A DNA stretch of 64,000 bases from positions 62,001 through 126,000 of the forward strand of contig NZ_BMJV01000008.1 in NCBI RefSeq assembly GCF_014643635.1. Reading direction: 5' to 3'. The DNA comes from Salipiger pallidus. Its GTDB lineage: Bacteria > Pseudomonadota > Alphaproteobacteria > Rhodobacterales > Rhodobacteraceae. A model generated the notes under the pieces. That model was given only the letters and a program-made list of their open reading frames with translations, had not been told where the DNA came from and searched no databases. A program made the position numbers and the translations under genes. Below, piece after piece: positions 36,911-44,924 of the stretch; the first letter of the stretch is position 1; every line of letters starts with the position of its first letter.

Positions 36911-37536
36911 GCACGTTGGCGGACAATGCCTACCTGCGCCTGCGCGAGGACATCGTCACCGGGCGCATCGCCGCCGAGACGGTGCTGTCCGAGCGTGGCC
37001 TGACGGAGGTGCTGGGGGTGTCGCGCACCCCACTGCGCACCGCGCTCGGGCGGCTCGAGCGGGATGGCATGGTCGACCGGCTGGCCAACGGGGTAATCCT
37101 CGTGCGGTCGGTGACGGTCGAGCAGCTGCTGCAGATCGTGCAGCTGCGCCAGCGCCTCGAGGGCGCCGCTGCCGGGCGCGCAGCGCAGCGCGGCACCACC
37201 GCGCGGCTGACCGAACTGCGCGATGCCATGGCGCGCCTCGCGGACGGCGCCGAGGTCACCTTTGACGCGTTCTGGGTGGCCGACGGGACGTTCCACAAGG
37301 CGGTAGCCGAAGCTGCCGGGCTGCGCCTGCTGCCAAACATCCTTGACGATCACCGCGCCATCGCACGGCGCTGCACCCTGACGCGCACCTACGACACCTT
37401 CACCGAGCAGGCGCGCGAACACGTGGAGATCGCCGACGCCATCGCCGCCGGTGACGCAGACGCTGCAACCGCCCTCATGCAGGGCCATTTCGAACACGTC
37501 CAGGACCGTTTCCTGGGCACCTTCAAGGGACGCTGA
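36907..37536 (+). CDS. GntR family regulator (FCD type), second of two in the operon
   Basis: A 209-residue regulator. The winged-helix region has AYLRLREDIVTGRIAAETVLSE and LGVSRTPLRTALGRLERDGMVDR, followed by an FCD-type helical domain (QLLQIVQLRQRLEGAAAGRAA, WVADGTFHKAVAEAAGL, EHVEIADAIAAGDADAA). It differs clearly from the regulator at 34015, so it is not a recent duplicate. A regulator placed within a catabolic operon usually controls it; having two suggests two signals. Confidence 0.9.
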   Translation: MSTLADNAYLRLREDIVTGRIAAETVLSERGLTEVLGVSRTPLRTALGRLERDGMVDRLANGVILVRSVTVEQLLQIVQLRQRLEGAAAGRAAQRGTTARLTELRDAMARLADGAEVTFDAFWVADGTFHKAVAEAAGLRLLPNILDDHRAIARRCTLTRTYDTFTEQAREHVEIADAIAAGDADAATALMQGHFEHVQDRFLGTFKGR

Positions 37537-37539
37537 GGC

Positions 37540-38709
37540 ATGAAGGACACCACCGCAACGCTTACCGGGTCGGAAGCGACCTTTCCGGCGGCGGAATACG
37601 ACCGGCGGCTGGACCGGCTGCGCGCACGCATCCGCGAGGGCGGTGCCGAGGCGCTGCTGCTGACCGGCCCCGAGAACATCTACTGGGCCACCGGCCGCCA
37701 GACCGCCGGATACTTCGCCTTCCAGGCCCTCGTGGTGCCCGCCACCGGCGCACCGGTGCTGCTGGTACGCCAGCTCGAGGAAACCTCGGCCCGCGCAGGC
37801 ACCTGGCTCGACGATATCCGCACCTGGCAGGACGGGCAGGACCCGGCTGCCGTGCTGGGCAAGCTCATCGCGTCGCTGAAGCTGGGCCGGATTGCCATGG
37901 AGCGCACCGGCTGGTTTGTCAGTCCGGCGCTGTCGGACGCCATGATTGCCGCGCTTGGCGACGTGACGCTGATGGACGGATCTGGCTGGGCCGAAGCGGC
38001 ACGCATGGTCAAATCCCCCGCCGAACTGGCGGCGATGCGCCTTGCGGGCAGTTACGCCGATGCCGGCATGGCCGCCGCGCTCGAGGCCTGCCGCGCCGGG
38101 GCGTCCGAGAACGACATCGCCGCAGCGATGACCTCGGCTGCCATCGCAGCCGGGTCCGAGGCCATGGCGATGGAGCCGCTGGTCTCGTCCGGTCCGCGCT
38201 CGGGCATTCCGCACGCCACCTGGCGGCGGCGGACGCTCGAGGACGGGGACGGCGTGTTCCTTGAACTGGCCGCCAGTCATGATCGCTACCACGCCGCGCT
38301 GATGCGGGCCGCCTGGATCGGCCAGCCGCCAGAGGCGGCGCGGCACATGATGGATACCGCGCTGCGGGGCCTTGATGCCGCGCTCGGGGCAATCCGTCCC
38401 GGCGCGCCCTGCGCCGCCCCGCACGAGGCGGCGCAGGCAGTCATCGACGACGCAGGCCACACCGCCGCCTTCCGCAAGCGGGCGGGCTATTCCATGGGCG
38501 TCGCCTTTGCCCCCGACTGGGGCGAGGGCGGGATCCTGTCGCTTTTCACAGGCGTCGAGACGCCCTTGCAGCCCGGCATGGTGTTCCACCTGCCGATCAC
38601 GCTGCGCGATTACGGCCGCTACACCGTCGGTGTGTCGGAAACCGTGATCGTCACCGAAACCGGGGCCGAGCCGCTGTCGCGGCTGCCGCGCGCCCTGTCC
38701 ATCTGCTGA
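37540..38709 (+). CDS. M24 family creatinase-like hydrolase
   Basis: This 389-residue protein has an N-terminal creatinase domain (ALLLTGPENIYWATGRQTAGYFAFQALVVP in parts, about residues 34-65) and a C-terminal pita-bread domain (about 150-389). Of the five metal ligands of M24 aminopeptidases, most are missing: FLELAASHDRYHAALMR lacks the Asp pair, GYSMGVAFAPDWG replaces the His, and GMVFHLPITL replaces a Glu; SETVIVTE keeps the last. Creatinase and some ectoine-hydrolase-like proteins also work without metals, so it more likely opens a C-N bond in a small molecule than cleaves peptides. It starts 3 bp after the GntR stop. Confidence 0.87.
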   Translation: MKDTTATLTGSEATFPAAEYDRRLDRLRARIREGGAEALLLTGPENIYWATGRQTAGYFAFQALVVPATGAPVLLVRQLEETSARAGTWLDDIRTWQDGQDPAAVLGKLIASLKLGRIAMERTGWFVSPALSDAMIAALGDVTLMDGSGWAEAARMVKSPAELAAMRLAGSYADAGMAAALEACRAGASENDIAAAMTSAAIAAGSEAMAMEPLVSSGPRSGIPHATWRRRTLEDGDGVFLELAASHDRYHAALMRAAWIGQPPEAARHMMDTALRGLDAALGAIRPGAPCAAPHEAAQAVIDDAGHTAAFRKRAGYSMGVAFAPDWGEGGILSLFTGVETPLQPGMVFHLPITLRDYGRYTVGVSETVIVTETGAEPLSRLPRALSIC

Positions 38710-38729
38710 CTTTCGAAAGGACCTGAAAG

Positions 38730-39143
38730 ATGCAATCTCTCTTCCACCTCGCCTATCACGTCACCGATCTCGAGGCCGCCCGTGATTTCTACGGCCGCGT
38801 GCTTGGCTGCGCCGAGGGCCGCTCGACCGAGACCTGGGTTGATTTCGACTTCTTCGGCCACCAGCTGTCGCTGCACCTCGGAGAGCCCTTCCCGGTGACC
38901 CGCACCGGCAAGGTCGGCGATCACATGGTGATGATGCCCCACCTCGGTGCCGTGCTGCGTCTTGACGACTGGAAGGCGCTGGCCACGCGCCTTGAAGACG
39001 CGGGCGTCACCTTCGACATCCCGCCGGTCATCCGCTTTGAGGGCGAGCCGGGCGAGCAGCGGACCATGTTCTTCTTCGACCCCGCGGGCAACCCGATCGA
39101 GATCAAGGGCTTTGCAGATTTCGAAGGCCTCTTCGCCGCCTGA
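38730..39143 (+). CDS. VOC (glyoxalase/dioxygenase) superfamily protein
   Basis: A 137-residue protein with two beta-alpha-beta-beta-beta modules: FHLAYHVTDLEAARDFYGRVLGC at the N terminus and TMFFFDPAGNPIEIKGF at the C terminus, with His, Glu and Asp residues placed as metal ligands in the VOC fold. It is last in the pxpB operon, 20 bp after the M24 gene and before a strong terminator. The reaction is unknown; it may be an isomerase, epimerase or dioxygenase step of the pathway. Confidence 0.82.
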   Translation: MQSLFHLAYHVTDLEAARDFYGRVLGCAEGRSTETWVDFDFFGHQLSLHLGEPFPVTRTGKVGDHMVMMPHLGAVLRLDDWKALATRLEDAGVTFDIPPVIRFEGEPGEQRTMFFFDPAGNPIEIKGFADFEGLFAA

Positions 39144-39181
39144 TCCGGCAGCACATGACGCGGGGCAGGCGCCTTGCACGC

Positions 39182-39212
39182 AAACCCCCGGTCCTCGTGG
39201 CCGGGGGTTTTT
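39182..39212 (+). terminator. Strong intrinsic terminator of the pxpB operon
   Basis: A perfect stem (AAACCCCCGG 39182-39191 / CCGGGGGTTT 39201-39210) with a 9-nt loop and TTTTT. A nearly identical terminator in inverse orientation is at 39548-39580. Confidence 0.92.
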
Positions 39213-39547
39213 CATGTATTCCATTTCGGGGTGGCGCTGTCCGTAGCCAAGTAAGTGGGAGTGCAGGGCTGCGGAACGGTACCGGGCGCGACTTGGGCAT
39301 GACTGCAGATGCGGCACGGTGCCAAATGTGCGTCCGGCAGCCTGAGAACTGCCGTCGCAGGGGCTCGGGTCGTGCGGCTGGAGGGAGGAGAGCGAGAGCT
39401 GGCACCTGCGAGCAGAGAGCATGGACATACCTTAGCCGGGCTGAGACCAAGAACTGGACTATGCGTCCGGTGGAAAGTGCCTCGAGTCCAGAGACCCGGT
39501 GCCTGCGCTATGCCGCGCCGGGAGCCGCGCTCTATTTCGGATGGCAT
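39213..39547. other. Noncoding spacer between two inverted terminators
   Basis: About 335 bp with no credible gene on either strand. Its ends carry related sequences (CCATTTCGGGGTGG and CTATTTCGGATGG) in direct orientation. Nothing else is recognised. Confidence 0.5.
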
Positions 39548-39580
39548 GAAAAACCCCCGACCACGAGGGCCGGGGGCGAC
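39548..39580 (-). terminator. Intrinsic terminator of the TRAP transporter operon
   Basis: On the minus strand the stem CCCCCGGCCC / GACCACGAGG-type hairpin (GGGGG/CCCCC base, one mismatch) ends in TTTTT. It lies 23 bp past the large-permease stop. Confidence 0.85.
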
Positions 39581-39602
39581 AAGGAGCAGCTTGAAAGAAG
39601 GC

Positions 39603-40898
39603 TCAGCGCAGCATGTCGGGGACGACGCTGACGGTGCCCGGGAAGACGGCGATCAGGAAGACGAAGGCGGCCATGATAAGGAAGAACGGCATGGTCGCCC
39701 GGGTCACCTTGGCGATGCTGTCGCCGGTAAGACGCTGGATCACCGTAAGGTTGAAGCCGACGGGCGGCGAGATTTGCGCCATCTCCACCACGATCACGAG
39801 GAAGATGCCGAACCACACTTTGTCGTAGCCCGCGGCCTCGACCAGCGGCAGGGTGATCGGCAGGGTCATGACGATGATCGCGAGGCCCTCCATCACCATC
39901 CCGAGCAGGATGTAGAACACCAGCAGCACGGCGATGAGCGCGATGGGCGACAGACCCCATGCATTGATCGTGCCGGCGATGTAGCGCGGTAGGCCGAGGT
40001 AGCCGATGGCGGTGGACAGGAACATCGCGCCGACCATGATGAGGCCGATCATCGCGCTGTTCTCGGCCGCCTGGCGGGCGGCGGCGATCAGACCGCGCAG
40101 GTCCAGCTTGCGCTGTGCCACGCCGATGACGATGGCGCCGAGGACCCCGGCGGCGGCCGCTTCGGTCGGGGAGGCGATGCCGCCGTACATGGAGCCGATG
40201 ACGAAGAGGATCAGCATCAGCAGTGGGCCAAGTTCCTTCAGAGCCGACAGCTTCTCGCGCAGGGTGGTCTTGGGCGGCACTTCTCCGATGGCGTCGGGCT
40301 TGAGAATGCCGCGCAGGCCGATGTAGCCCATGTAGGCCACGGCGAGCAGCGCGCCGGGCAGGATGCCGGCCATGAACAGGCGCAGGATCGATTCCTCGGC
40401 CATCACGCCGTAGATGATCATGATGGTCGACGGCGGGATCAGGAAACCCAGCGTGCCGGCCCCGGCCAGCGAGCCGATCACGAGCGAGCGGTCATAGCCG
40501 CGGTTCAGCAGTTCGGTCGCGGTGATGCGGCCGACGGTGACGGTGGTGGCGCCGGACGAGCCGCAGACCGACGCGAACATGGTGCAGCCCAGCACGTTGA
40601 CATGGGCCAGCCGCCCGGGCACCCGGCGCAGCCATGGCGTCAGGCCGGTGAACAGCGCGCGAGAGATGTCGGTGCGTACCAGCACTTCGGCCATCAGGAT
40701 GAACAGGGGCAGGGCCAGAAGTTCAGGCGAGGACAGAACGTTCCACGCCTGCTGCGCCAGAAGCTTGGAGACGGGCATCGCGGGGCGGAAAAGGCTGATC
40801 ATGACCACGCCGGTGGCAATCAGGCCGAGGCCGATCCACAGGCCGGAACCCAGCAGCAGGGCCATCACGCCGACAAGGGAGGTGGCGATATTGGTCAT
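39603..40898 (-). CDS. dctM: TRAP transporter large permease subunit (DctM family)
   Basis: This 431-residue protein with about 12 membrane helices forms the transport channel of a tripartite, sodium-driven importer. Family features are LFILMAEVLVRTDIS, CTMFASVCGSSGATTVTVGRI (the signature near TM4), GTLGFLIPPSTIMIIYGVM and WFGIFLVIVVEMAQISPPVGFNL near the C terminus. It is the last gene of the operon that begins with the solute-binding protein and small permease. Confidence 0.93.
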   Translation of the reverse strand: MTNIATSLVGVMALLLGSGLWIGLGLIATGVVMISLFRPAMPVSKLLAQQAWNVLSSPELLALPLFILMAEVLVRTDISRALFTGLTPWLRRVPGRLAHVNVLGCTMFASVCGSSGATTVTVGRITATELLNRGYDRSLVIGSLAGAGTLGFLIPPSTIMIIYGVMAEESILRLFMAGILPGALLAVAYMGYIGLRGILKPDAIGEVPPKTTLREKLSALKELGPLLMLILFVIGSMYGGIASPTEAAAAGVLGAIVIGVAQRKLDLRGLIAAARQAAENSAMIGLIMVGAMFLSTAIGYLGLPRYIAGTINAWGLSPIALIAVLLVFYILLGMVMEGLAIIVMTLPITLPLVEAAGYDKVWFGIFLVIVVEMAQISPPVGFNLTVIQRLTGDSIAKVTRATMPFFLIMAAFVFLIAVFPGTVSVVPDMLR

Positions 40899-41025
40899 TC
40901 GGGGGTCCTTTCAGGCAAGGGGGCCGGGGCGCTTGGGCACCCCTTGAGGGCGGAAGGCGCTGGCTGGCGCCGCGTGTGGGGCGAGGCGCCTGCGGCGTTC
41001 CTCGGGGGGGAAATCCAATGCGGTC

Positions 41026-41574
41026 TCAGTCGATCGCTTCGGCAACGGCCAGCGTCTCACCGCGGGCAAGACGCAGGGCCTGTCCGACGCATTGCAGCGT
41101 CAGCAGGGCAGCACCTGTGGCGGCGAGACCCTGTGGCATCCACAGCGGCGTGCGCACGACGGTCGACGAGGTGGAGCCTCGGTCGAAGGACAGCCATGCC
41201 ATATCGATCAGCGCCCAGGCGAGCACGCCGCAGGCGGCGATGCCCACGAGGCATGCGGCCCACTCAAGGGCACGGGCGGCCGGGCGCGGCACCGCTTCGA
41301 GCACTGCGGTCACGCGCACATGTGCCCCGCGGCGCAGCGCATCGCCGGCTCCCATCATGAAGGCGGTGCCCATGGCATAGGCCGAGAAGTCCCATGAGTA
41401 GGGAAGCGAATGGCCCAGCACGTTGCGGGCGAAGATTTCGGCACTGATGAGGACGAAGATCACCAGCAGCGCGAGTCCGGCCACGAGGTTGGCGGCACGG
41501 GTCAGCGCGTCGATCGGGCCGATCAGGCTATCGAAACGACGGCTGGTGCCTGGCTGCGCGTCTGCGTGTGTCAT
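41026..41574 (-). CDS. dctQ: TRAP transporter small permease subunit (DctQ family)
   Basis: A 182-residue membrane protein with four predicted helices (LVAGLALLVIFVLISAEIFARNVLG first; then SAYAMGTAFMMGAGDALRRGAHVRV, with the conserved G-HVR motif after TM2). It pairs with the large permease. The ATG at 41574 gives MTHADAQPGTSRR; the upstream open extension overlaps the region after the binding-protein gene. About 130 bp separate it from each neighbour. Confidence 0.9.
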   Translation of the reverse strand: MTHADAQPGTSRRFDSLIGPIDALTRAANLVAGLALLVIFVLISAEIFARNVLGHSLPYSWDFSAYAMGTAFMMGAGDALRRGAHVRVTAVLEAVPRPAARALEWAACLVGIAACGVLAWALIDMAWLSFDRGSTSSTVVRTPLWMPQGLAATGAALLTLQCVGQALRLARGETLAVAEAID

Positions 41575-41702
41575 GGTGTCCCTCTCTTGGGCCGCTGAGC
41601 GGTCTTGAAACAGGAATGGCGCGGCCGGACCGGGGGGGGAAGAGGATCTTCCGGCCGCGCCATCGGACGGTACCACGGGTACCGCCCGGTCGGGGGCGGC
41701 GA

Positions 41703-42686
41703 TTACTCGCCGCGCACCGCGAGGTAGCTGTCGATAACCGGGGCCGCTTCGGGCACGCGCTCCTTGAAGGCGTCCCACAGCGGCATCGCGGCGTCGAGCA
41801 GCGCGTCCTGCAGTTCCGGCGACGGCGAGGTGACGGTCATGCCATTCTCTTCCAGAGTCGCGATCTTGGCGGCGTCCTCGTCGGCGGAGTTCTCCCAGAA
41901 GGAGCCTTCCAGCTCGGCCGCGGCGGATTCGATGGCCGCCTGATCTTCGGCTTCCAGCGCGTTCCAGGCATCAAGGTTCACGGTCACGATGTTCGACGAT
42001 GCCTGCCAGTTGAAGCGGTTCATGTTGCCCATGAACTCCCAGAATGAGCCGTCGACGCCCGAGGAGGACGAGGTGGTCACACCGTCGATGGTGCCCGCCG
42101 CGAGCGAGGGAACGACTTCACCCCAAGGCATCTGAAGCGGTGCAGCACCCAGCGCGCCGAAGAAGGAGTCGCCGTTGGCGTCGACCACGCGGATGGTCAG
42201 GCCCTCGAGATCCTCGACGGTTTCGATGGGCTCGGGCGAGTACACGGCCTGGCCGGGCCACGGCACAATGTAGAGCAGCTTCTGGTTCATGTCCTCGGCG
42301 ATGTCTTCGATCATCGGGCGATAGAACTTGTGCAACAGCGCAAGGTCCGGGAGGGTCGGGGCGAGGAAGGGCAGGGTCTCGACACCCAGCGCCGGGTTTT
42401 CGCCAACCTGCTGGCTCATCAGAATGTCGGCGATTGGCACGAGGCCGTCACGCACGGCGGCCATGCCTTCCGGGCCACGGATGCCCAGAGCGCCGCCCGA
42501 GTGCACGGTGATCTGCACGTCGCCGTCGGTGACCTCGTTCACGGTCTCGGCGAAGGTCATGGCGTTCTGGGTGTGGAAGTTGCCTTCCGGCCAGACCACC
42601 GACATGTCCCACATGGTCTGCGCGGCAGCAGCACTGCCCAGCGTCAGGCCCAGTGCGGTGGTGGCAAGCATAATTCCCTGTTTCAT
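41703..42686 (-). CDS. dctP: TRAP transporter solute-binding protein (DctP family), periplasmic
   Basis: A 327-residue secreted receptor. It has a Sec signal peptide (MKQGIMLATTALGLTLGSAAAAQ, cleavage after the AAAA-Q region) and the DctP core: WPEGNFHTQNAMTFAETVNEVTDGDVQI, LYIVPWPGQAVYSPEPIETVEDLEGLTIRV and PWGEVVPSLAAGTIDGVTTS, including the ligand-binding Arg in TIRV. The start at 42686 is set by the signal peptide. The ligand is not known, but the operator shared with the pxp promoter points to the substrate of that pathway. Confidence 0.92.
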   Translation of the reverse strand: MKQGIMLATTALGLTLGSAAAAQTMWDMSVVWPEGNFHTQNAMTFAETVNEVTDGDVQITVHSGGALGIRGPEGMAAVRDGLVPIADILMSQQVGENPALGVETLPFLAPTLPDLALLHKFYRPMIEDIAEDMNQKLLYIVPWPGQAVYSPEPIETVEDLEGLTIRVVDANGDSFFGALGAAPLQMPWGEVVPSLAAGTIDGVTTSSSSGVDGSFWEFMGNMNRFNWQASSNIVTVNLDAWNALEAEDQAAIESAAAELEGSFWENSADEDAAKIATLEENGMTVTSPSPELQDALLDAAMPLWDAFKERVPEAAPVIDSYLAVRGE

Positions 42687-42743
42687 CTTATTGGTCCCTT
42701 GGATTGGTGGGCGCCCCCCGGCGTTTCGAGCGGCTTGGACGTA

Positions 42744-42765
42744 TTTCAGTATACCATCAGTATCC
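42744..42765 (-). promoter_or_regulatory. Operator-like element upstream of the TRAP transporter operon
   Basis: On the minus strand it reads GGATAC, four bases (TGAT), then GGTATACTGAAA. It matches the element at 32195-32216 at 20 of 22 positions and has the same orientation relative to the downstream operon. On the plus strand it appears as two CAGTAT-containing 11-bp units (42747-42757 and 42758-42768). It begins 58 bp before the dctP ATG. Confidence 0.72.
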
Positions 42766-42786
42766 ATTAAAGGGGAGGGGCAAATT

Positions 42787-43187
42787 TTAGGGGCTCTGAT
42801 CCGCGAGATGATTAAACATTCACCAAAGATGCAGGGGGGAGGCCGCTTTAGCGTAGTTTCGCGTCGATCTGAAAACTGGCCGTGGCGAGGCGTGGCCTGC
42901 AGAATCCTTCGCTATGGTACTCCGGAACCGCTGATCCCGGCGACCGCAATGGCGGTGCCGACTCGGACCATGGATGTCGCGCGGCCCTGCAGGGGCCCGG
43001 GTGAGGGAACAGTTGAAATGAGCGGGTCGGGCGGTTAGAGCATCGCCCTGTCGGCCCCGGGCAGCTGGCTTTGGTGCTTCCTCGGGAGGCGCTTGCGGCG
43101 GTGCCTTTGCGGAGCTGGCGGATCAATCCCCTGACCCGACCGCCCTCCCATGGGCGCCGACAGACGCGCGAGACTGGAGATGTCGTC
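42787..43187. other. Intergenic region between dctP and dusA
   Basis: About 400 bp without a supported gene. The left side is AT-rich promoter-like DNA next to the operator. The right side precedes the dusA Shine-Dalgarno (CTGGAG). No further signal is recognised. Confidence 0.4.
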
Positions 43188-44186
43188 ATGACGAGCCCTG
43201 CAAACCGGGATCTTTCGAGAGCTGCCCGCCTGAGCGTGGCGCCGATGATGGACTGGACTGACCGTCATTGCCGGGCGCTTCACCGTCTGCTGTCCCGTGA
43301 TACCCTGCTCTATACCGAGATGGTCACCGCCCCGGCGCTGGTACGGGGCGGCGCGCTGCATCTGCTTGACCACAGCGACGATGGTCCCGTGGCGCTGCAG
43401 CTTGGCGGCTCGGATCCAGCAGAGCTGGCCGAGGCCGCGCGGCTGGGCGCGCAGGCCGGGTACGATCAGATCGACCTCAACTGCGGTTGCCCGTCCGACA
43501 GGGTGCAATCGGGGACCTTCGGCGCGGTGCTGATGCGCTCGCCTGAACTCGTGGCCGATTGCGTCGCCGCCATGCGCGCGGCGGTGGACATCGAGGTCAC
43601 CGTGAAATGCCGGATTGGCGTCGACGAGCAGGAGCCGCGCGAAGTGCTTCCCGACTTCCTCGAAACCGTCTCGGCCACCGGCTGCAGCCGGTTCGTTATC
43701 CACGCCCGCAAGGCGTGGCTCAAAGGGCTCAGCCCCAAAGAGAACCGCGATATCCCGCCGCTCGATTATCCGCTCGTGCACGAGATGAAGGCGGCGTTCC
43801 CGCATCTGCATATCTCGATCAACGGCGGGATCGAGAGCCTTGACGAGGTGCAGCAGCACCTTGCGCAGGGACTGGACGGTGTAATGATCGGGCGCGCGGC
43901 CTACCACCGCCCTTGGGATATTCTCGGGGAGGCCGACCGTGCGATCTATGGCACCGACCACGGGCTGTCGGCCGAGCAGGCGGTGCAGGAGATGCTTCCC
44001 TACATCGAGGCGCACCTAAGCGCCGGCGGGCGGCTGCATCAGGTTACCCGACATATGCTGGGGCTGTTTGCGGGGCGTCCGGGCGCCCGCGGCTGGCGCC
44101 GGGTGCTGTCCGAGCGTGCGACGCGCGACGGAGCCGGTACCGAGGTGGTCGAGCTGGCCCTGTCGCAGCTGACCGAACCGGCCTGA
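43188..44186 (+). CDS. dusA: tRNA-dihydrouridine(20/20a) synthase DusA
   Basis: This 332-residue FMN-dependent reductase makes dihydrouridine in the tRNA D loop. Motifs: LSVAPMMDWTDRHCRALHRLL, YTEMVTAPALVRG, IDLNCGCPSDRVQSGTFGAVLM with the catalytic Cys (about residue 103), VIHARKAWLKGLSPKENR and GVMIGRAAYHRPW. The KAWLxGLSPKxNR segment identifies DusA rather than DusB or DusC. The ATG at 43188 is the family start; the frame is open upstream. Confidence 0.95.
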   Translation: MTSPANRDLSRAARLSVAPMMDWTDRHCRALHRLLSRDTLLYTEMVTAPALVRGGALHLLDHSDDGPVALQLGGSDPAELAEAARLGAQAGYDQIDLNCGCPSDRVQSGTFGAVLMRSPELVADCVAAMRAAVDIEVTVKCRIGVDEQEPREVLPDFLETVSATGCSRFVIHARKAWLKGLSPKENRDIPPLDYPLVHEMKAAFPHLHISINGGIESLDEVQQHLAQGLDGVMIGRAAYHRPWDILGEADRAIYGTDHGLSAEQAVQEMLPYIEAHLSAGGRLHQVTRHMLGLFAGRPGARGWRRVLSERATRDGAGTEVVELALSQLTEPA

Positions 44187-44687
44187 ACGACACCCCATGG
44201 CGGGCGGGATCTTCAATTCGGGCTGGGCTTTTCAATTCGTGACCACAAACTCGTTTCAACAGGCGAGCCACCGTTGAATTTCGCCGTTTGCATGCAGGGC
44301 GACGGGGTATTGGTTTCGGATTGGATAGGCGTGAATGGATTTGCTTTCTCGTGCGCGCTCGGGACGTTGACGCAGCCTCCTTCGGTGGTGACGGCGATGA
44401 TGGCGACGACACGGGGCCAGCGCGCCGGACGTTTCGGTGCGCAAGGTGCGGGATGACACCCCCTCCAAGGATCGCCTCGCGCTCGAGCTGCCAGTGAAGG
44501 ACGTAGCCGACGCTCGGGCGTCCGCGCCAGTGGAGAGGAACGAGGATTTTCCTGAAGCCCTCGTCACTGTGACGCCAGAGGCCAGACCTATGTGCTTGCA
44601 GTGGACGGTGTGGCCGCCAGCGTGGGTGACGTGATGATCACCGGGTTCGCCGCCGACTGAGCGCGACGCAGGTCTAAGGCGCAGGTT
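44187..44687. other. Noncoding region with a possible gene remnant
   Basis: No intact gene. Near the right end, 44583-44660 can be read QTYVLAVDGVAASVGDVMI and ends in GFAAD and a TGA, which resembles the last strand-rich residues of a repeat-toxin or calcium-binding protein. Upstream this frame loses sense within about 20 codons. It may be a decayed 3' end; chance is not excluded. Confidence 0.3.
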
Positions 44688-44924
44688 TCAGGCGCGGCGG
44701 TTCAGCCGCGCCTTGCGGCCGCCGCGGCGTCGGGCGAGCTCTCCGGCGCGGTTCTGCAGGTCCGACATGATAGCGCGGCGCTGATCGGTGGTCAGAGTGG
44801 ACCAGACGGCGATTTCATCGCGGGTGCGCAGGCAGCCGGTGCAGAGCCCGGAATCGCGGTGGATGACGCAGATCTTGATGCAGGGGCTTTCGATCTCGTC
44901 GCGTTTCCAGATGTCGTCGGTCAA
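44688..44924 (-). CDS. DUF1289 family protein
   Basis: A 78-residue protein with the DUF1289 cysteine pattern [22 protein letters not shown] (C-x3-C-x8-C-x2-C, quoted in parts: [18 protein letters not shown]), then E-I-x-W-x-x-L. The four cysteines probably bind a metal or cluster. The C terminus is Arg-rich. It overlaps ruvX by 4 bp; the pairing is common in Rhodobacterales. The function is unknown. Confidence 0.9.
   Translation of the reverse strand: MTDDIWKRDEIESPCIKICVIHRDSGLCTGCLRTRDEIAVWSTLTTDQRRAIMSDLQNRAGELARRRGGRKARLNRRA

Noticed and set aside
36304-38589. 761-codon antisense open frame across the GntR and M24 genes
   Set aside because: Its codon positions mirror those of the forward genes; the product is His/Gly/Arg-rich without any motif, and four well-supported genes lie opposite.
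37540-38709. Reading the cluster as an ectoine utilisation (eut/doe) locus because of the M24 and TRAP genes
   Set aside because: No diaminobutyrate deacetylase, no EnuR-type regulator and no aspartate-semialdehyde dehydrogenase are present; Pxp and carbamoylase-like genes point elsewhere.
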